A DNA stretch of 64,000 bases from an uncultured Eubacteriales bacterium (GTDB lineage Bacteria > Bacillota > Clostridia > Oscillospirales > Oscillospiraceae): positions 310,001-374,000 of the forward strand of contig UQQF01000001.1 in assembly GCA_900543085.1 (NCBI GenBank). The letters are read 5' to 3'. Position 1 is the stretch's first letter. Every line of letters starts with the position of its first letter. Made by a program: the position numbers and the translations under genes. This document shows, piece by piece, positions 15,760 through 24,898 of this stretch. The notes beneath the pieces were generated by a model. The model was not told where the DNA came from, did no database searches, and saw only the letters and a program-made list of their open reading frames with translations.

Positions 15760-16566
15760 ATGAGGTTCGAAAATAAAGTCGTAATCGTGACCGGCGCCAG
15801 CTCCGGCATTGGCCGTGCCAGCGCGAAGATGTTCGCCATGGAGGGAGCCAAGGTCGTAGCCGCTGCCCGGCGCATGGAGCGCCTCGAAGCCCACCGGGAT
15901 GAAGTCGCCGCCGAAGGCGCAGCCGGAGTTATCCTCCCCCTGCAGACCGACGTGCGCAAGCCCGAGGACATAGACAACATGTTCGACGTCTGCCTCAAGG
16001 AGTTCGGCAGGCTCGACGTCCTCGTCAACAACGCCGGCATGCTCGACGGCCAGCTGCCCATACACGAGACCAGCCAGGAAATCTACGACATGCTCTACGA
16101 GACCAACCAGCGCGCTGTGTTCCTCGGCTGCCAGAGAGCCATCAAGATCTTCCTCGAGCAGGGCACTCCGGCCAACATCGTCAACGTGGCCTCCGCCGCC
16201 TCGCTGCGCGGCCTCAAGGGCGGCACGATGTACGTCATGACCAAGCACGCCGTCCTCGGCATCACCCGCAACATCGCCGCCAGCTTCTACGAGCGCGGCA
16301 TCCGCTGCAACTGCATCGAGCCGGCCAACATCAAGACCGAGATCAACCGCGTCCCGCGCGAGATGGGCATCGGCATCCTCGACTGGCAGATGCGCGCCGG
16401 CAACGCCGCCCCGCTGCACACCATCACCCGCCCCGGCGAGAAGAAGCCCATACTCGGCACCCCCGAGGACTGCGCCAACCTGATAACCTTCCTCGCCGAC
16501 GACGAGGCCGCCCGCTACATTTCCGGTGCGGAAGTCAAGATCGACGCCGGCTTCCTCTGCATGTGA
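15760..16566 (+). CDS. SDR-family dehydrogenase, BaiL-like
   Basis: 268-residue classical SDR: cofactor loop TGASSGIG near 10-17, NNAG motif, a serine in VASAAS, catalytic Y-x3-K in MYVMTKHA, and a C-terminal SGAEVKIDAGF. The ATG at 15760 follows CAGGAGGTC and gives the usual SDR start (MRFENKVVIVTG). The order SDR, class III CoA-transferase, FMN/FAD flavoprotein is that of the baiL, baiK and baiJ products known from C. scindens, here as first gene of its operon. The exact substrate of BaiL is poorly defined, so this is called by context as a steroid or bile acid dehydrogenase. Confidence 0.8.
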   Translation: MRFENKVVIVTGASSGIGRASAKMFAMEGAKVVAAARRMERLEAHRDEVAAEGAAGVILPLQTDVRKPEDIDNMFDVCLKEFGRLDVLVNNAGMLDGQLPIHETSQEIYDMLYETNQRAVFLGCQRAIKIFLEQGTPANIVNVASAASLRGLKGGTMYVMTKHAVLGITRNIAASFYERGIRCNCIEPANIKTEINRVPREMGIGILDWQMRAGNAAPLHTITRPGEKKPILGTPEDCANLITFLADDEAARYISGAEVKIDAGFLCM

Positions 16567-16655
16567 GCGCGGAGGCGTCCGGAAGCGCGTTTTGTGATCT
16601 GTTTCGCCTTTAGCGCGAAAATCCTATTTACGACTTTTTTGAAAGGGTGAATTCA

Positions 16656-18008
16656 ATGTCCGACCACTACACCGATTACTATGGCAACCACATGAAGTTT
16701 GACGAGTATCCCCAGTTCGGCGTACTGAGCAGCGTGAAGGTGCTCATGACCGGCACGAATATCGCAGGTCCCTACGCGGCCAGCATGATGGCCGAGATGG
16801 GCGCCAAGGTCGTCCAGGTCGAGGCTCCCAAGATGCCCTGCCAGACCCGCGGCAACTACGGCTATTCCACTGACCACCGCAACACCTTCTCCGTGACGCT
16901 CAACACCCGCTCCGAGCGCGGCCGCGCCGCCCTTGAGAAGCTCATCGCCTGGGCGGACATCTGGATAGAGTCCGGCCGTCCCGGCGCTTACGATAAGCAG
17001 GGTCTCACCGACGAGCATATGTGGGAGATCAACCCCAAGCTGGCGATAGTCCACGTCTCCGGCTACGGCCAGTACGGTCCCGACAAGGACAAGGCGGCGT
17101 ACGACGTCTCCGGCCAGGCCATGGGCGGCTACATGTACATGAACGGCGCCAGCCCCACCTCTCCCCCGCTGAAGGTCAACCCGTATCTGAGCGACTATGC
17201 CACCGCCATGATGGCCTGCATCTGCGCGCTGAGCATACTCACCCACGCCCGCGCCACCGGCAAGGGCGACAGCGTGGACATCTCCCAGTACGAGACGATG
17301 TTCCGCCTGCTGGGCAGCTATCCCACCGACTGGTTCAACCGCGGCTTCCCCGGCCCCGGCGAGCCTGTCAAGTGGCGCACCGGCAACGTCAGCGACCTGG
17401 CCGCGGGCTTCAGCTTCTATGACTGCAAGGACGGCGGCACCATCTTCATCGGCATGGTCGGCGCCGGCAACACCAAGAAGGGCTATCCCCTGGTCGGCCT
17501 GCCCACCCCGGGCGACGGCACCGATCCGCTCTTCCCCGAGGGCATGACCGGCTGCCTGCGCACCCTGCCCCAGGGTCAGCGCATCGAGGCCGCCATCACC
17601 AAGTACTGCGCCGAGCGCACGGTCGACGAGGTCGAGGCCGCCCTCAACGAGCTGGGCATCCCCAACCAGAAGGCCTTCGGCCCGGCGGACATCCTCGCCA
17701 GCGAGCAGTTCAAGGCCCGCGAGGACATCGTCACCTGGAAGGACAGCGTCTACGGCGACATGAAGGGTCCCGGCATAATGAACAAGTTCAAGCTCAACCC
17801 CGCCAAGCTCGTGGCCAGCGCCCCCACCTTCGGCGAGCACAGCCGTGAGATCCTCGCCGACATCGGCTTTACCGAGGACGAGATAAACGAGATGTACGCC
17901 GCCGGCGAGACCTCCACCATGGATCCCAAGGAGACCGCCCAGTACTGGCATCTCAAGGAGTGGGGCTTCTTCTGGAATCCCGACCAGGCCAAGGCACTTG
18001 ACCTCTGA
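16656..18008 (+). CDS. baiK: class III bile acid CoA-transferase, BaiK-like
   Basis: 450 residues of the CaiB/BaiF family and a clear paralogue of BaiF in this window: both share TNIAGP or SNIAGP near the start, IHVSGYGQ or VHVSGYGQ, and an active-site segment NPYLSD, with the catalytic Asp expected at D180. BaiK has been shown in C. scindens to transfer CoA between bile acids, like BaiF. The ATG at 16656 has GAAAGGG eight bases before it; a GTG three codons upstream overlaps that site and is rejected. It lies 89 bases after the SDR stop and 19 bases before the flavoprotein start, so it is the middle gene of an operon. Confidence 0.85.
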   Translation: MSDHYTDYYGNHMKFDEYPQFGVLSSVKVLMTGTNIAGPYAASMMAEMGAKVVQVEAPKMPCQTRGNYGYSTDHRNTFSVTLNTRSERGRAALEKLIAWADIWIESGRPGAYDKQGLTDEHMWEINPKLAIVHVSGYGQYGPDKDKAAYDVSGQAMGGYMYMNGASPTSPPLKVNPYLSDYATAMMACICALSILTHARATGKGDSVDISQYETMFRLLGSYPTDWFNRGFPGPGEPVKWRTGNVSDLAAGFSFYDCKDGGTIFIGMVGAGNTKKGYPLVGLPTPGDGTDPLFPEGMTGCLRTLPQGQRIEAAITKYCAERTVDEVEAALNELGIPNQKAFGPADILASEQFKAREDIVTWKDSVYGDMKGPGIMNKFKLNPAKLVASAPTFGEHSREILADIGFTEDEINEMYAAGETSTMDPKETAQYWHLKEWGFFWNPDQAKALDL

Positions 18009-18027
18009 TTTAAAAAGGAGAGTAAAA

Positions 18028-19839
18028 ATGAAGCTTAATCCCGGCACATACGAGGGCTTCGCCCGCGGCTACCGCGGCAAGCTCTACGTAAACGTAACTG
18101 TCTCCGAGGACAAGATCCTCGAAGTCAAGATAACCAAACACCGCGAATACCGCGGCATCGCCTGGGGTCTGAACACCACCCCGATGGAGCACTTCCCGAA
18201 GCTCATCGTGGAGTATCAGAGCCTCAATATCCCGCCCGTGGTCGGCGCTGACGTAACCAGCGAGGCCATACTCGGCGCCACCGCCGCCGCGCTCATGGCC
18301 GCCGGCGCCAGCGAGGACGACATCGCCGCGCTGCGCTCCGCCCCCGGCCCGGTGCCCCCCGACTACAAGGACGAGGTTCGCACCGTCGACGTGGTGGTCT
18401 GCGGCGCCGGCGCCGGCGGCCTGGCCGCCGCCATCGAGGTCAAAGAGGCCGGCGGAGACGTGGTCATCGTAGAGAAGCAGGGCATCACCGGCGGCGCCAC
18501 CGCGCGCTCCGGCGGCAAGCTCCTGGGCGCGGGCTCCGAATGGCAGAAGCGCCAGGGCATCTACGACAATGAGAACATGGTCTACGACTACCTCATGGAA
18601 GTGGGCGACCGCCAGGGCAAGTTCATGGATGCGAGCAAGACCCGCTACCTCGTGGACAACCTCAACAGCACCATCGAGTGGCTCAGCTCCATCGAAGCGA
18701 CCGTCAAGGGCGACCCCGTGGAAGTCCTCGCCATGCCGTACGACAAGCTGGTAATGCCCAAGGAGAAGAACGGCGTGCTCAAGACGCACTACAAGGTGCT
18801 GGACGTCGAGGCCATACACAAGAGCCTGCAGCCGTGGCGCGTCCACAACTCCCCCGGAGGCGGCGGACAGACCAACGGCCAGGGCGGCGAGATCTCCACT
18901 CCGCTCACCCTCTACTATGAGAACGACCTGGGCGGCGAGATAATCTACAACACCGCCATGCAGGAGCTGCTGACCGACGAGAACGGCGTTGTCACCGGCG
19001 TGGTCTGCAAGCGCTCCAACGGCGCCACGCTGACCCTCTACGCCCGCCGCGGCGTCATCCTCGCCACCGGCGGCTACGCCCGCAACAAGCAGATGTGCAG
19101 CCGCTACCCCGTTGCGCACTACTTCAGCAACGTCCCGCGCGGCAACATCGGCGAAGGCCTCGTGGCCGCTGAGAAGATCGGCGCGCTCAACTATGAGCAT
19201 CCCGCAGTGCAGGTCGTGTACACCTCCCTCACCTGCGGCATAGGCATCAACGACGAGAGCGGCCTGATAGTCAACGACCGCGGCGAGCGCGTGGTCAACG
19301 AGTGGACGTATCAGTACACCGTCTCCGACGCCATAGCCCGCTCGGGCAGCAACTGCGGCTGGTACATCACCAGCGGCAAGGAGCCTTACCCCGGAGTGCA
19401 GTACGGCTTCCAGCAGGCGGTCGAGGGCAAGAGCCGCGACGCCGTCGCCGACAGCATCGAGGAGCTGGCCGAGAAGATAAAGGTCGACCCCGCCGTGCTC
19501 AAGGCCACCTATGACCGCTACTGCGAGCTGGTCGAGAAGGGCGTCGACGAGGACTTCGGCAAGCCCGCCAAGTTCCTGCACCCCATCAAGGGACCGAAGT
19601 TCGCCGCACTCAGACTGCACCCCTGCGTCACCGTCACCTTCGGCGGACTGGAGACCGACGTCTCCGCGCGCGTCATGAAGCCCGACGGCAGCATCATCCC
19701 GCACCTGTACGCCGCCGGCGAAGTCGCCGGAACCGGTATGTACGGAACTCAGTACCCCACCTGCGGCACCTCCATCGGCGGCGCGCTGTTCTACGGCCGC
19801 ATAGCCGGACGGGTCGCGATGGACCTCAAGATGCTGTAA
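18028..19839 (+). CDS. baiJ: FMN/FAD flavoprotein reductase, BaiJ-like
   Basis: 603 residues: an N-terminal FMN-binding domain of the urocanate reductase/NqrC type (about 8-92), then a FAD-binding fumarate reductase-like domain starting with GAGAGG at 126-131 and ending with the typical GTSIGGALFYGRIAG segment. It resembles the BaiJ/BaiP flavoproteins, reported to reduce 3-oxo-Delta4 bile acid intermediates and in some strains to give 5alpha (allo) secondary bile acids. There is no signal peptide, so it is cytoplasmic. The ATG follows AAAAAGGAGAG. It is third in the operon, 19 bases after the CoA-transferase. Another alkene reductase substrate is possible, but the neighbourhood argues for a bile acid. 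Confidence 0.85.
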   Translation: MKLNPGTYEGFARGYRGKLYVNVTVSEDKILEVKITKHREYRGIAWGLNTTPMEHFPKLIVEYQSLNIPPVVGADVTSEAILGATAAALMAAGASEDDIAALRSAPGPVPPDYKDEVRTVDVVVCGAGAGGLAAAIEVKEAGGDVVIVEKQGITGGATARSGGKLLGAGSEWQKRQGIYDNENMVYDYLMEVGDRQGKFMDASKTRYLVDNLNSTIEWLSSIEATVKGDPVEVLAMPYDKLVMPKEKNGVLKTHYKVLDVEAIHKSLQPWRVHNSPGGGGQTNGQGGEISTPLTLYYENDLGGEIIYNTAMQELLTDENGVVTGVVCKRSNGATLTLYARRGVILATGGYARNKQMCSRYPVAHYFSNVPRGNIGEGLVAAEKIGALNYEHPAVQVVYTSLTCGIGINDESGLIVNDRGERVVNEWTYQYTVSDAIARSGSNCGWYITSGKEPYPGVQYGFQQAVEGKSRDAVADSIEELAEKIKVDPAVLKATYDRYCELVEKGVDEDFGKPAKFLHPIKGPKFAALRLHPCVTVTFGGLETDVSARVMKPDGSIIPHLYAAGEVAGTGMYGTQYPTCGTSIGGALFYGRIAGRVAMDLKML

Positions 19840-19900
19840 GGCATCGCCAAAAGCAAACGGACCGAGAGGTATCCTGCCGCCTCCGGTTCAAATAAAAAAG

Positions 19901-19929
19901 AACTGCCCGGACGCTATGTCCGGGCAGTT
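19901..19929. terminator. bidirectional intrinsic terminator
   Basis: A 12-bp stem (AACTGCCCGGAC at 19901-19912, complement at 19918-19929) with T-rich tracts on both strands. It ends the baiJ-type operon and the convergent rqcH gene. Confidence 0.9.
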
Positions 19930-19963
19930 TTACTTTGCCTAAAATAAGTCGTCGACGGCCTTT

Positions 19964-21688
19964 TCAGTCGGCCTTCAGGCGCTTGGCGAGGTCTGGGTCG
20001 GGCTCGGCTATGATGGTCTGGTACTCGGTGTATATCACCTTGCCGGGCAGCGCGCCGGAGGGCTTTTTCACGCGGCGCACCTGCGTGTAGTCCACCGGCA
20101 CCTTGCCGGCGTCCCTGCCCTCGGAGTAGTACGCGGCCAGGCTGGCAGCCTCGGCCAGGGTCTGCGCGTCCGGCTCGGTGTCCATGCAGCGTATCACGAC
20201 GTGCGAGCCGTGCACGCGCTGGGTGTGCAGCCAGATGTCCGTGCGGCGGGCGGTCTTGGTCGTCAGCTCGTCGTTCTGCGCGTTGTTGCGCCCGACCAGG
20301 ATCTCGTACCCCGTGCCGGACACAAAGCGCATCGGTCCCGCCGGCTTGATTTTCCGCTGCTTGGCAGAGCCACGCTGAGCCTTGAGCACGCCCGAGCCCG
20401 TCAGCTCGGCGCGTATCTCCTGCACGTCGCGCTCACTCTCGGCGCGGTTGAGCGCGTCCAGCACGCTCTCGAGGTAGTCGAGCTGCCGCTCGCCGGCGGC
20501 TATCAGCTCGGTGAGGTGCTTCTCCGCCGTCTCGGCCTTGCGGTACTCCTTGTAAGCCTGAGCCGCGTTCTGCTGCGGGGTCTTCAGCGGGTCGAGCTTT
20601 ATCTTGACCACGGGGCAGCCCTCGGTGTAGTAGTCCTCGCACTCCAGCTCGCACGCGCCCTTCTGAGCGCGCCACAGGTTGGCGGTTATGAGGTCGCCCC
20701 TGCGGCGCAGCTCCTCGCGACCGGCGCTCTTTTTCAGCTCCTCGCGCTGGGAGGCGAGTTTTCGGGCGGTTCTGTCGCGCAACGTGCGTACAGCCTTCAC
20801 AGTGTCGTGCGAAGCGCGGCGCATACGTTCGGCGCGGTCGCGCTGGGCATAGAAGGCGTCCAGCAGCGCGGAGAAGCTCTCAAGCTCCACGTTCTCCGCC
20901 TCGCGGCCGTACTGAGTTATGCGCATGAACGAGAAGTCCTTGGCCTTGCCGCCGAGCTTTACCAGCGTCGGCGTGAGCTCCCGCGCCTTGACGCTCTCGT
21001 CCAGGGCGTCCATCGCCTCGGCGAGGTGTTCGTACCCGCCGGCGCGCCGGGCTATTTCCCGGGCTATCAGCGGCGAGAGCGCCGAGAAGGTGTCCAGCAG
21101 CCAGCCCGAAGGCTCCTCCTCCCCGGAGGCCGAGGCGAGAAGCTCTCGCCTTTTTTCGCTGCCCGTGGTAAAAAAGCAGGGCTTTTCCGGGCTTTGCGGG
21201 TACTTGTAGAGCATACCGGGCAGCAGGCGCCGGTAGGCCTCCTCGCCGAAGTCCACGCGGCGCAGGCAGTCTATTATCCGGCCGTCCTCGCCGCAGAGTA
21301 TGACGTTGGAGGCTCGGCCCATCAGCTCTATCATCAGCTTGGGATGGCACTCCACCCCCAGCTCGTCGCGCGCGGTGAGGGATAGGATGACCATACGCTC
21401 CCACTCCGGCTGCTCCACGGAGTCTATACGCGCGCCGGTGAGGTGCTTTCGCAGCAGCATGCAGAACATCGGCGGCTTGTCCGGATTCTCGTACTTCTCG
21501 TTGGTGAAATTCAGCCGTGAGCCGGAGCCGGCCGCGGAGATGAGCAGCCGGCGCGCCCCGAGCTGCGTATATACCGACAGCAGCAGCGTGTCGCGCGCAG
21601 GCTGCTGCACCTTGTCTATCCTCGCGCCGGTCAACGCGGCCGCAAGTTCGTCTGTCAAGCCCCTGAGCAGTGGCGCGTCAAGCGGCAT
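19964..21688 (-). CDS. rqcH: RqcH / NFACT-family ribosome quality control protein (Rqc2 homologue)
   Basis: 574 residues with the NFACT-N domain at the start (IDKVQQPARDTLLLSVYT), central helix-hairpin-helix and coiled-coil regions (about 280-420), and the C-terminal NFACT-R domain including DIWLHTQRVHGSHVVIR. RqcH binds stalled 50S subunits and recruits tRNA-Ala to add C-terminal alanine tails. Older annotations call the family fibronectin-binding protein FbpA. Firmicutes usually carry one copy of 560-590 residues, as here. It begins downstream of mrnC by 80 bases and is the last gene of a minus-strand housekeeping run. Confidence 0.93.
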   Translation of the reverse strand: MPLDAPLLRGLTDELAAALTGARIDKVQQPARDTLLLSVYTQLGARRLLISAAGSGSRLNFTNEKYENPDKPPMFCMLLRKHLTGARIDSVEQPEWERMVILSLTARDELGVECHPKLMIELMGRASNVILCGEDGRIIDCLRRVDFGEEAYRRLLPGMLYKYPQSPEKPCFFTTGSEKRRELLASASGEEEPSGWLLDTFSALSPLIAREIARRAGGYEHLAEAMDALDESVKARELTPTLVKLGGKAKDFSFMRITQYGREAENVELESFSALLDAFYAQRDRAERMRRASHDTVKAVRTLRDRTARKLASQREELKKSAGREELRRRGDLITANLWRAQKGACELECEDYYTEGCPVVKIKLDPLKTPQQNAAQAYKEYRKAETAEKHLTELIAAGERQLDYLESVLDALNRAESERDVQEIRAELTGSGVLKAQRGSAKQRKIKPAGPMRFVSGTGYEILVGRNNAQNDELTTKTARRTDIWLHTQRVHGSHVVIRCMDTEPDAQTLAEAASLAAYYSEGRDAGKVPVDYTQVRRVKKPSGALPGKVIYTEYQTIIAEPDPDLAKRLKAD

Positions 21689-21768
21689 GGGAGGTCACTC
21701 CTTTTCTTCTTGCAAAATCCAGCGCAGGCTCGCCGTCCCCTGTATAAGGCGACGGGCGAGCCTGCCGT

Positions 21769-22167
21769 TCAATTCTCCTGCTCCTTGAAGCAGCTTTCCA
21801 AGATCGCGTCAAACAGCTCGTGCACGCGCAGGTCTTCCCCGGCCAGGTGCAGCCAGCCGAACACGGCCTCCAGCGCCGTGGCGGCGTGGTACTCGGCCTT
21901 GCTCGCGCCGCGAGGCACCGAGTTCACGTGGCTGTTGCGCCCGCGCTTGTACACCGCAAGCTCCTCCTCGGTGAGCAGCGGCACAATGACCGCGGCGGCC
22001 TTGGCCTGAGCCGGAGCCTTCACCATCGAGACCGTGGCGCGGTGCAGGTTCACGACCCGGTTCTGTCCGTGCCCGGCCAGGTACGTGCGCGCCAGCAGCT
22101 CGTACACCGCGTCGCCCACGTGAGCCAGCGCGAGGATGCTAAGTCCGTTCAGCTCATTCCTCGTCAT
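21769..22167 (-). CDS. mrnC: Mini-ribonuclease 3 (MrnC)
   Basis: 132 residues matching the RNase III catalytic-domain-only family: LALAHVGDAVYELLAR near the start (the D is metal-binding), a basic segment YKRGRNSHVNSVP, and YHAATALEAVFGWL with the second acidic site. MrnC matures 23S rRNA ends in Firmicutes. The ATG at 22165-22167 is taken as the start, although the frame is open nine codons further; either overlaps the end of ftsK, suggesting translational coupling. Slightly short but complete. Confidence 0.92.
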   Translation of the reverse strand: MTRNELNGLSILALAHVGDAVYELLARTYLAGHGQNRVVNLHRATVSMVKAPAQAKAAAVIVPLLTEEELAVYKRGRNSHVNSVPRGASKAEYHAATALEAVFGWLHLAGEDLRVHELFDAILESCFKEQEN

Positions 22168-24877
22168 CGCCGTAACTCTCCGCATCCGTGCCAAATTCCG
22201 CCTCGAGCATACTGCGCTCGGTGGGAGCGGTGCCGTTCACGAGCTGCATCTCCTGCCACTGCTGCTTGGTTATGAGCACCTGGCGGGGCTTGCTGCCCTC
22301 GAACGGACCTACGATGCCCAGCTCCTCCATCTGGTCGACCAGCCTGGCGGCGCGGGAGTAGCCCAGCTTCAGCCTGCGCTGGAGCATGCTGACGCTGGCC
22401 TGCTTGGTGTCGAATATGACGTCCACCGCCTGAGGCAGCAGCTCGTCGTAGTCGGCGAAGGCGTTGTTCGCGGCCGGCTCGTCGTCGAAGCCGGAGTCGG
22501 TGTCGGCGGACGCCTTGCCCTTGCCGCCCTTGTCCTTCTCCTGGGCGGCCTTTTCTATCTCGGCCAGAACCTCGTCGCTGTACTCGGCCTGGCTGGAGCT
22601 CTTAATGAAGTCGATGACGTCCTCCCTCTCCTCGTCGGAGACGAAGGCGCCCTGGACGCGGATGGGCTTGCCGCTGCCCAGCGGGGAATACAGCATGTCG
22701 CCCATGCCGATGAGCTTCTCCGCGCCAGCGCTGTCGAGGATGATGCGCGACTCCATCGCGCTGGACACCGCGAAGGCGATGCGGCTGGGGATATTGGCCT
22801 TCATCAGGCCGGTTATGACGTCGGCGCTGGGGCGCTGTGTGGCGATTATGAGGTGCATACCGCTCGCGCGACCCATCTGGGCGACGCGGCAGATACTCTC
22901 CTCGACGTCCTTGCTGGCCACGAGCATGAGGTCTGCCAGCTCGTCCACCACTATGACCACCTGGGGCATGGTCGGCTCGCCGACCTTCTTCTGGTGGGCG
23001 TTGTAGCCCGCCAGATCGCGCACGCCGACTTCGGAGAACAGGCGGTAGCGCTTGAGCATCTCCACGACCGCCCATTGCAGCGCGCCCGCGGCCTTCTTCG
23101 GGTCGGTGACGACGGGGACGTACAGGTGCGGTATTCCGTTATATATGCCCAGCTCGACCATCTTGGGGTCTATCATTATCAGCCTGACCTGCTCCGGCGT
23201 GGACTTGTACAGCAGGCTCAGCAGCAGCGAGTTTATGCACACGCTCTTGCCGCTGCCGGTGGTGCCGGCTATCAGCATGTGCGGCAGCTTGGCTATGTTG
23301 CCGACCACGCACTCGCCGGAGATGTCCTTGCCTATGGCGAAGGACAGCGTGCTCTTGGCGTTCTTGAACTGCGGCGACTCGATGACGTCGCGCAGGTAGA
23401 CCAGGCTGACTATCTTGTTCGGCACCTCGATGCCGACCGTGCTTATCTTGTCCGGTATCGGCGCTATGCGCACGTTCATGACGCCGAGGGAGAGCGCGAT
23501 GTCGTTGGCGAGGTTCGTGAGCTTGGTGAGCTTCACGCCCGCGTCCAGCTCCAGGTCGTAGCGCGTGACTGTGGGGCCGCGGGTCGCGCCGACTATGCGC
23601 GCGGCTACGCCGAAGCTCTTGAGCGAGGCGTCCAGGCGGTCGCGGTTGAGGGCTATCTCGTCTCTGCCGTCCACTGCCGCCGCCGTGCCCCGGCGCAGCA
23701 GGTCAATCGGCGGGAACTCATAGTCCGGGGTCTCCGTGGCCGCGCGGTCAAGCTCGGCGGCCATCTGGGCGTTGGCGTCCGGGTCGCTCTTGGGCTTGGA
23801 CGAGCGCTGCTTTTTCACCGGCTCCTCATACGCGCTCACCGGCGCGGCTGCGGGAGCCGGCTCCGGCTCGTACTCAGGCTCCGGCGCTCTCGCGCTCTTA
23901 GGCTCGGGCTTGAAGCCGGTCATGACCGGCTGGGGCGCGGGGCGCTCCACCTCCGGCCTGGCCTCGTAGGGCATACTGACGGGGATGGGCGTGCTCGCCC
24001 TCTCGTAGCCGTACTCGGGCTTGGACTGCGCCTTTTTGCCTTTTTGCGCGACAGTTACCGGTTCATCAAGCGGATACGCGGCAAAATCGCCGTAATCTTC
24101 GTCTTCCCCTGGCTCGTCATCCATGGGGATGTCTATGGACGCGGGCACGCGGCGCTCCCGCCTGGCGGGCTGTGCGGCGCCCTTTTCCGGCGCGGCAGTC
24201 TGCTGCCTGCCCTTTCTTGTCTTCTTCGGCTCCGGTTCAGGCTCCTCCTCGTACTCGTAGTCCAGGTGCTGGCGGCCGCGCACCCAGTCCACGACCTTGG
24301 CCGGGGTGACGCGCGCGATGCACATGCACAGGAACACCAGCACTGCCAGCAGCACCGGGATGGCGCCGTAGACGCTGAACATACCCTCCAGGGACATGCT
24401 CAGCAGCCCGGCGAGCAGTCCGCCGCTGGCGAGGCGGGTGCCGCTGACGTACAGCCGCTCGCACAAGTCCATGAAGTTTCCTCCGAAGCTGAAGCCGTCG
24501 CCGGCAAAGAGCATGTGCGCAGCAGCGCCGACGAACAGCGGCAGCAGCATGGTGCACGTCACGCGCAGCACCACGGGACGGCCGCGGTGCGTGGCGAGGA
24601 TGCCGGCAGAAATCAGCAGAGATATCGGGAACAGGAAGTACCCCCAGCCGAACAGCCCCTTTAAAAACCCGCAGAAGACATCGATGAACAGCGCCTCGAC
24701 ATCGAAGTAGCCTATCAGGGAGAAGATGCCGAGGAAGGCGCAGACAACGGCGCCCACCTCGCGGCGTATCGGGCGCGGCGCGTTCTTCTTGGCCGGCGCC
24801 CTGCTGCGCGTGGAGCCGGATGTTGTTTTCTTCGCGGTGCCGGAGGACTTTTTGGTTCCGCCGGAGGAGTTAGCCAT
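22154..24877 (-). CDS. ftsK: FtsK/SpoIIIE DNA translocase
   Basis: 907 residues. Four or five hydrophobic segments fill about 35-195, anchoring it in the membrane. A long Pro/Glu/Lys-rich linker covers about 200-430, followed by the RecA-like motor with Walker A GTTGSGKS and Walker B IVVVDELADLM, and a C-terminal winged-helix gamma domain (LLPQAVDVIFDTKQASVSMLQRRLKLGYSR in parts) that reads the orienting DNA sequences. It pumps chromosome DNA through the division or sporulation septum. The linker is longer than in many relatives. Its stop overlaps the mrnC start. Confidence 0.95.
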   Translation of the reverse strand: MANSSGGTKKSSGTAKKTTSGSTRSRAPAKKNAPRPIRREVGAVVCAFLGIFSLIGYFDVEALFIDVFCGFLKGLFGWGYFLFPISLLISAGILATHRGRPVVLRVTCTMLLPLFVGAAAHMLFAGDGFSFGGNFMDLCERLYVSGTRLASGGLLAGLLSMSLEGMFSVYGAIPVLLAVLVFLCMCIARVTPAKVVDWVRGRQHLDYEYEEEPEPEPKKTRKGRQQTAAPEKGAAQPARRERRVPASIDIPMDDEPGEDEDYGDFAAYPLDEPVTVAQKGKKAQSKPEYGYERASTPIPVSMPYEARPEVERPAPQPVMTGFKPEPKSARAPEPEYEPEPAPAAAPVSAYEEPVKKQRSSKPKSDPDANAQMAAELDRAATETPDYEFPPIDLLRRGTAAAVDGRDEIALNRDRLDASLKSFGVAARIVGATRGPTVTRYDLELDAGVKLTKLTNLANDIALSLGVMNVRIAPIPDKISTVGIEVPNKIVSLVYLRDVIESPQFKNAKSTLSFAIGKDISGECVVGNIAKLPHMLIAGTTGSGKSVCINSLLLSLLYKSTPEQVRLIMIDPKMVELGIYNGIPHLYVPVVTDPKKAAGALQWAVVEMLKRYRLFSEVGVRDLAGYNAHQKKVGEPTMPQVVIVVDELADLMLVASKDVEESICRVAQMGRASGMHLIIATQRPSADVITGLMKANIPSRIAFAVSSAMESRIILDSAGAEKLIGMGDMLYSPLGSGKPIRVQGAFVSDEEREDVIDFIKSSSQAEYSDEVLAEIEKAAQEKDKGGKGKASADTDSGFDDEPAANNAFADYDELLPQAVDVIFDTKQASVSMLQRRLKLGYSRAARLVDQMEELGIVGPFEGSKPRQVLITKQQWQEMQLVNGTAPTERSMLEAEFGTDAESYGDDEE

Positions 24878-24898
24878 TTATCTTAGCCTGCCTTTCTC

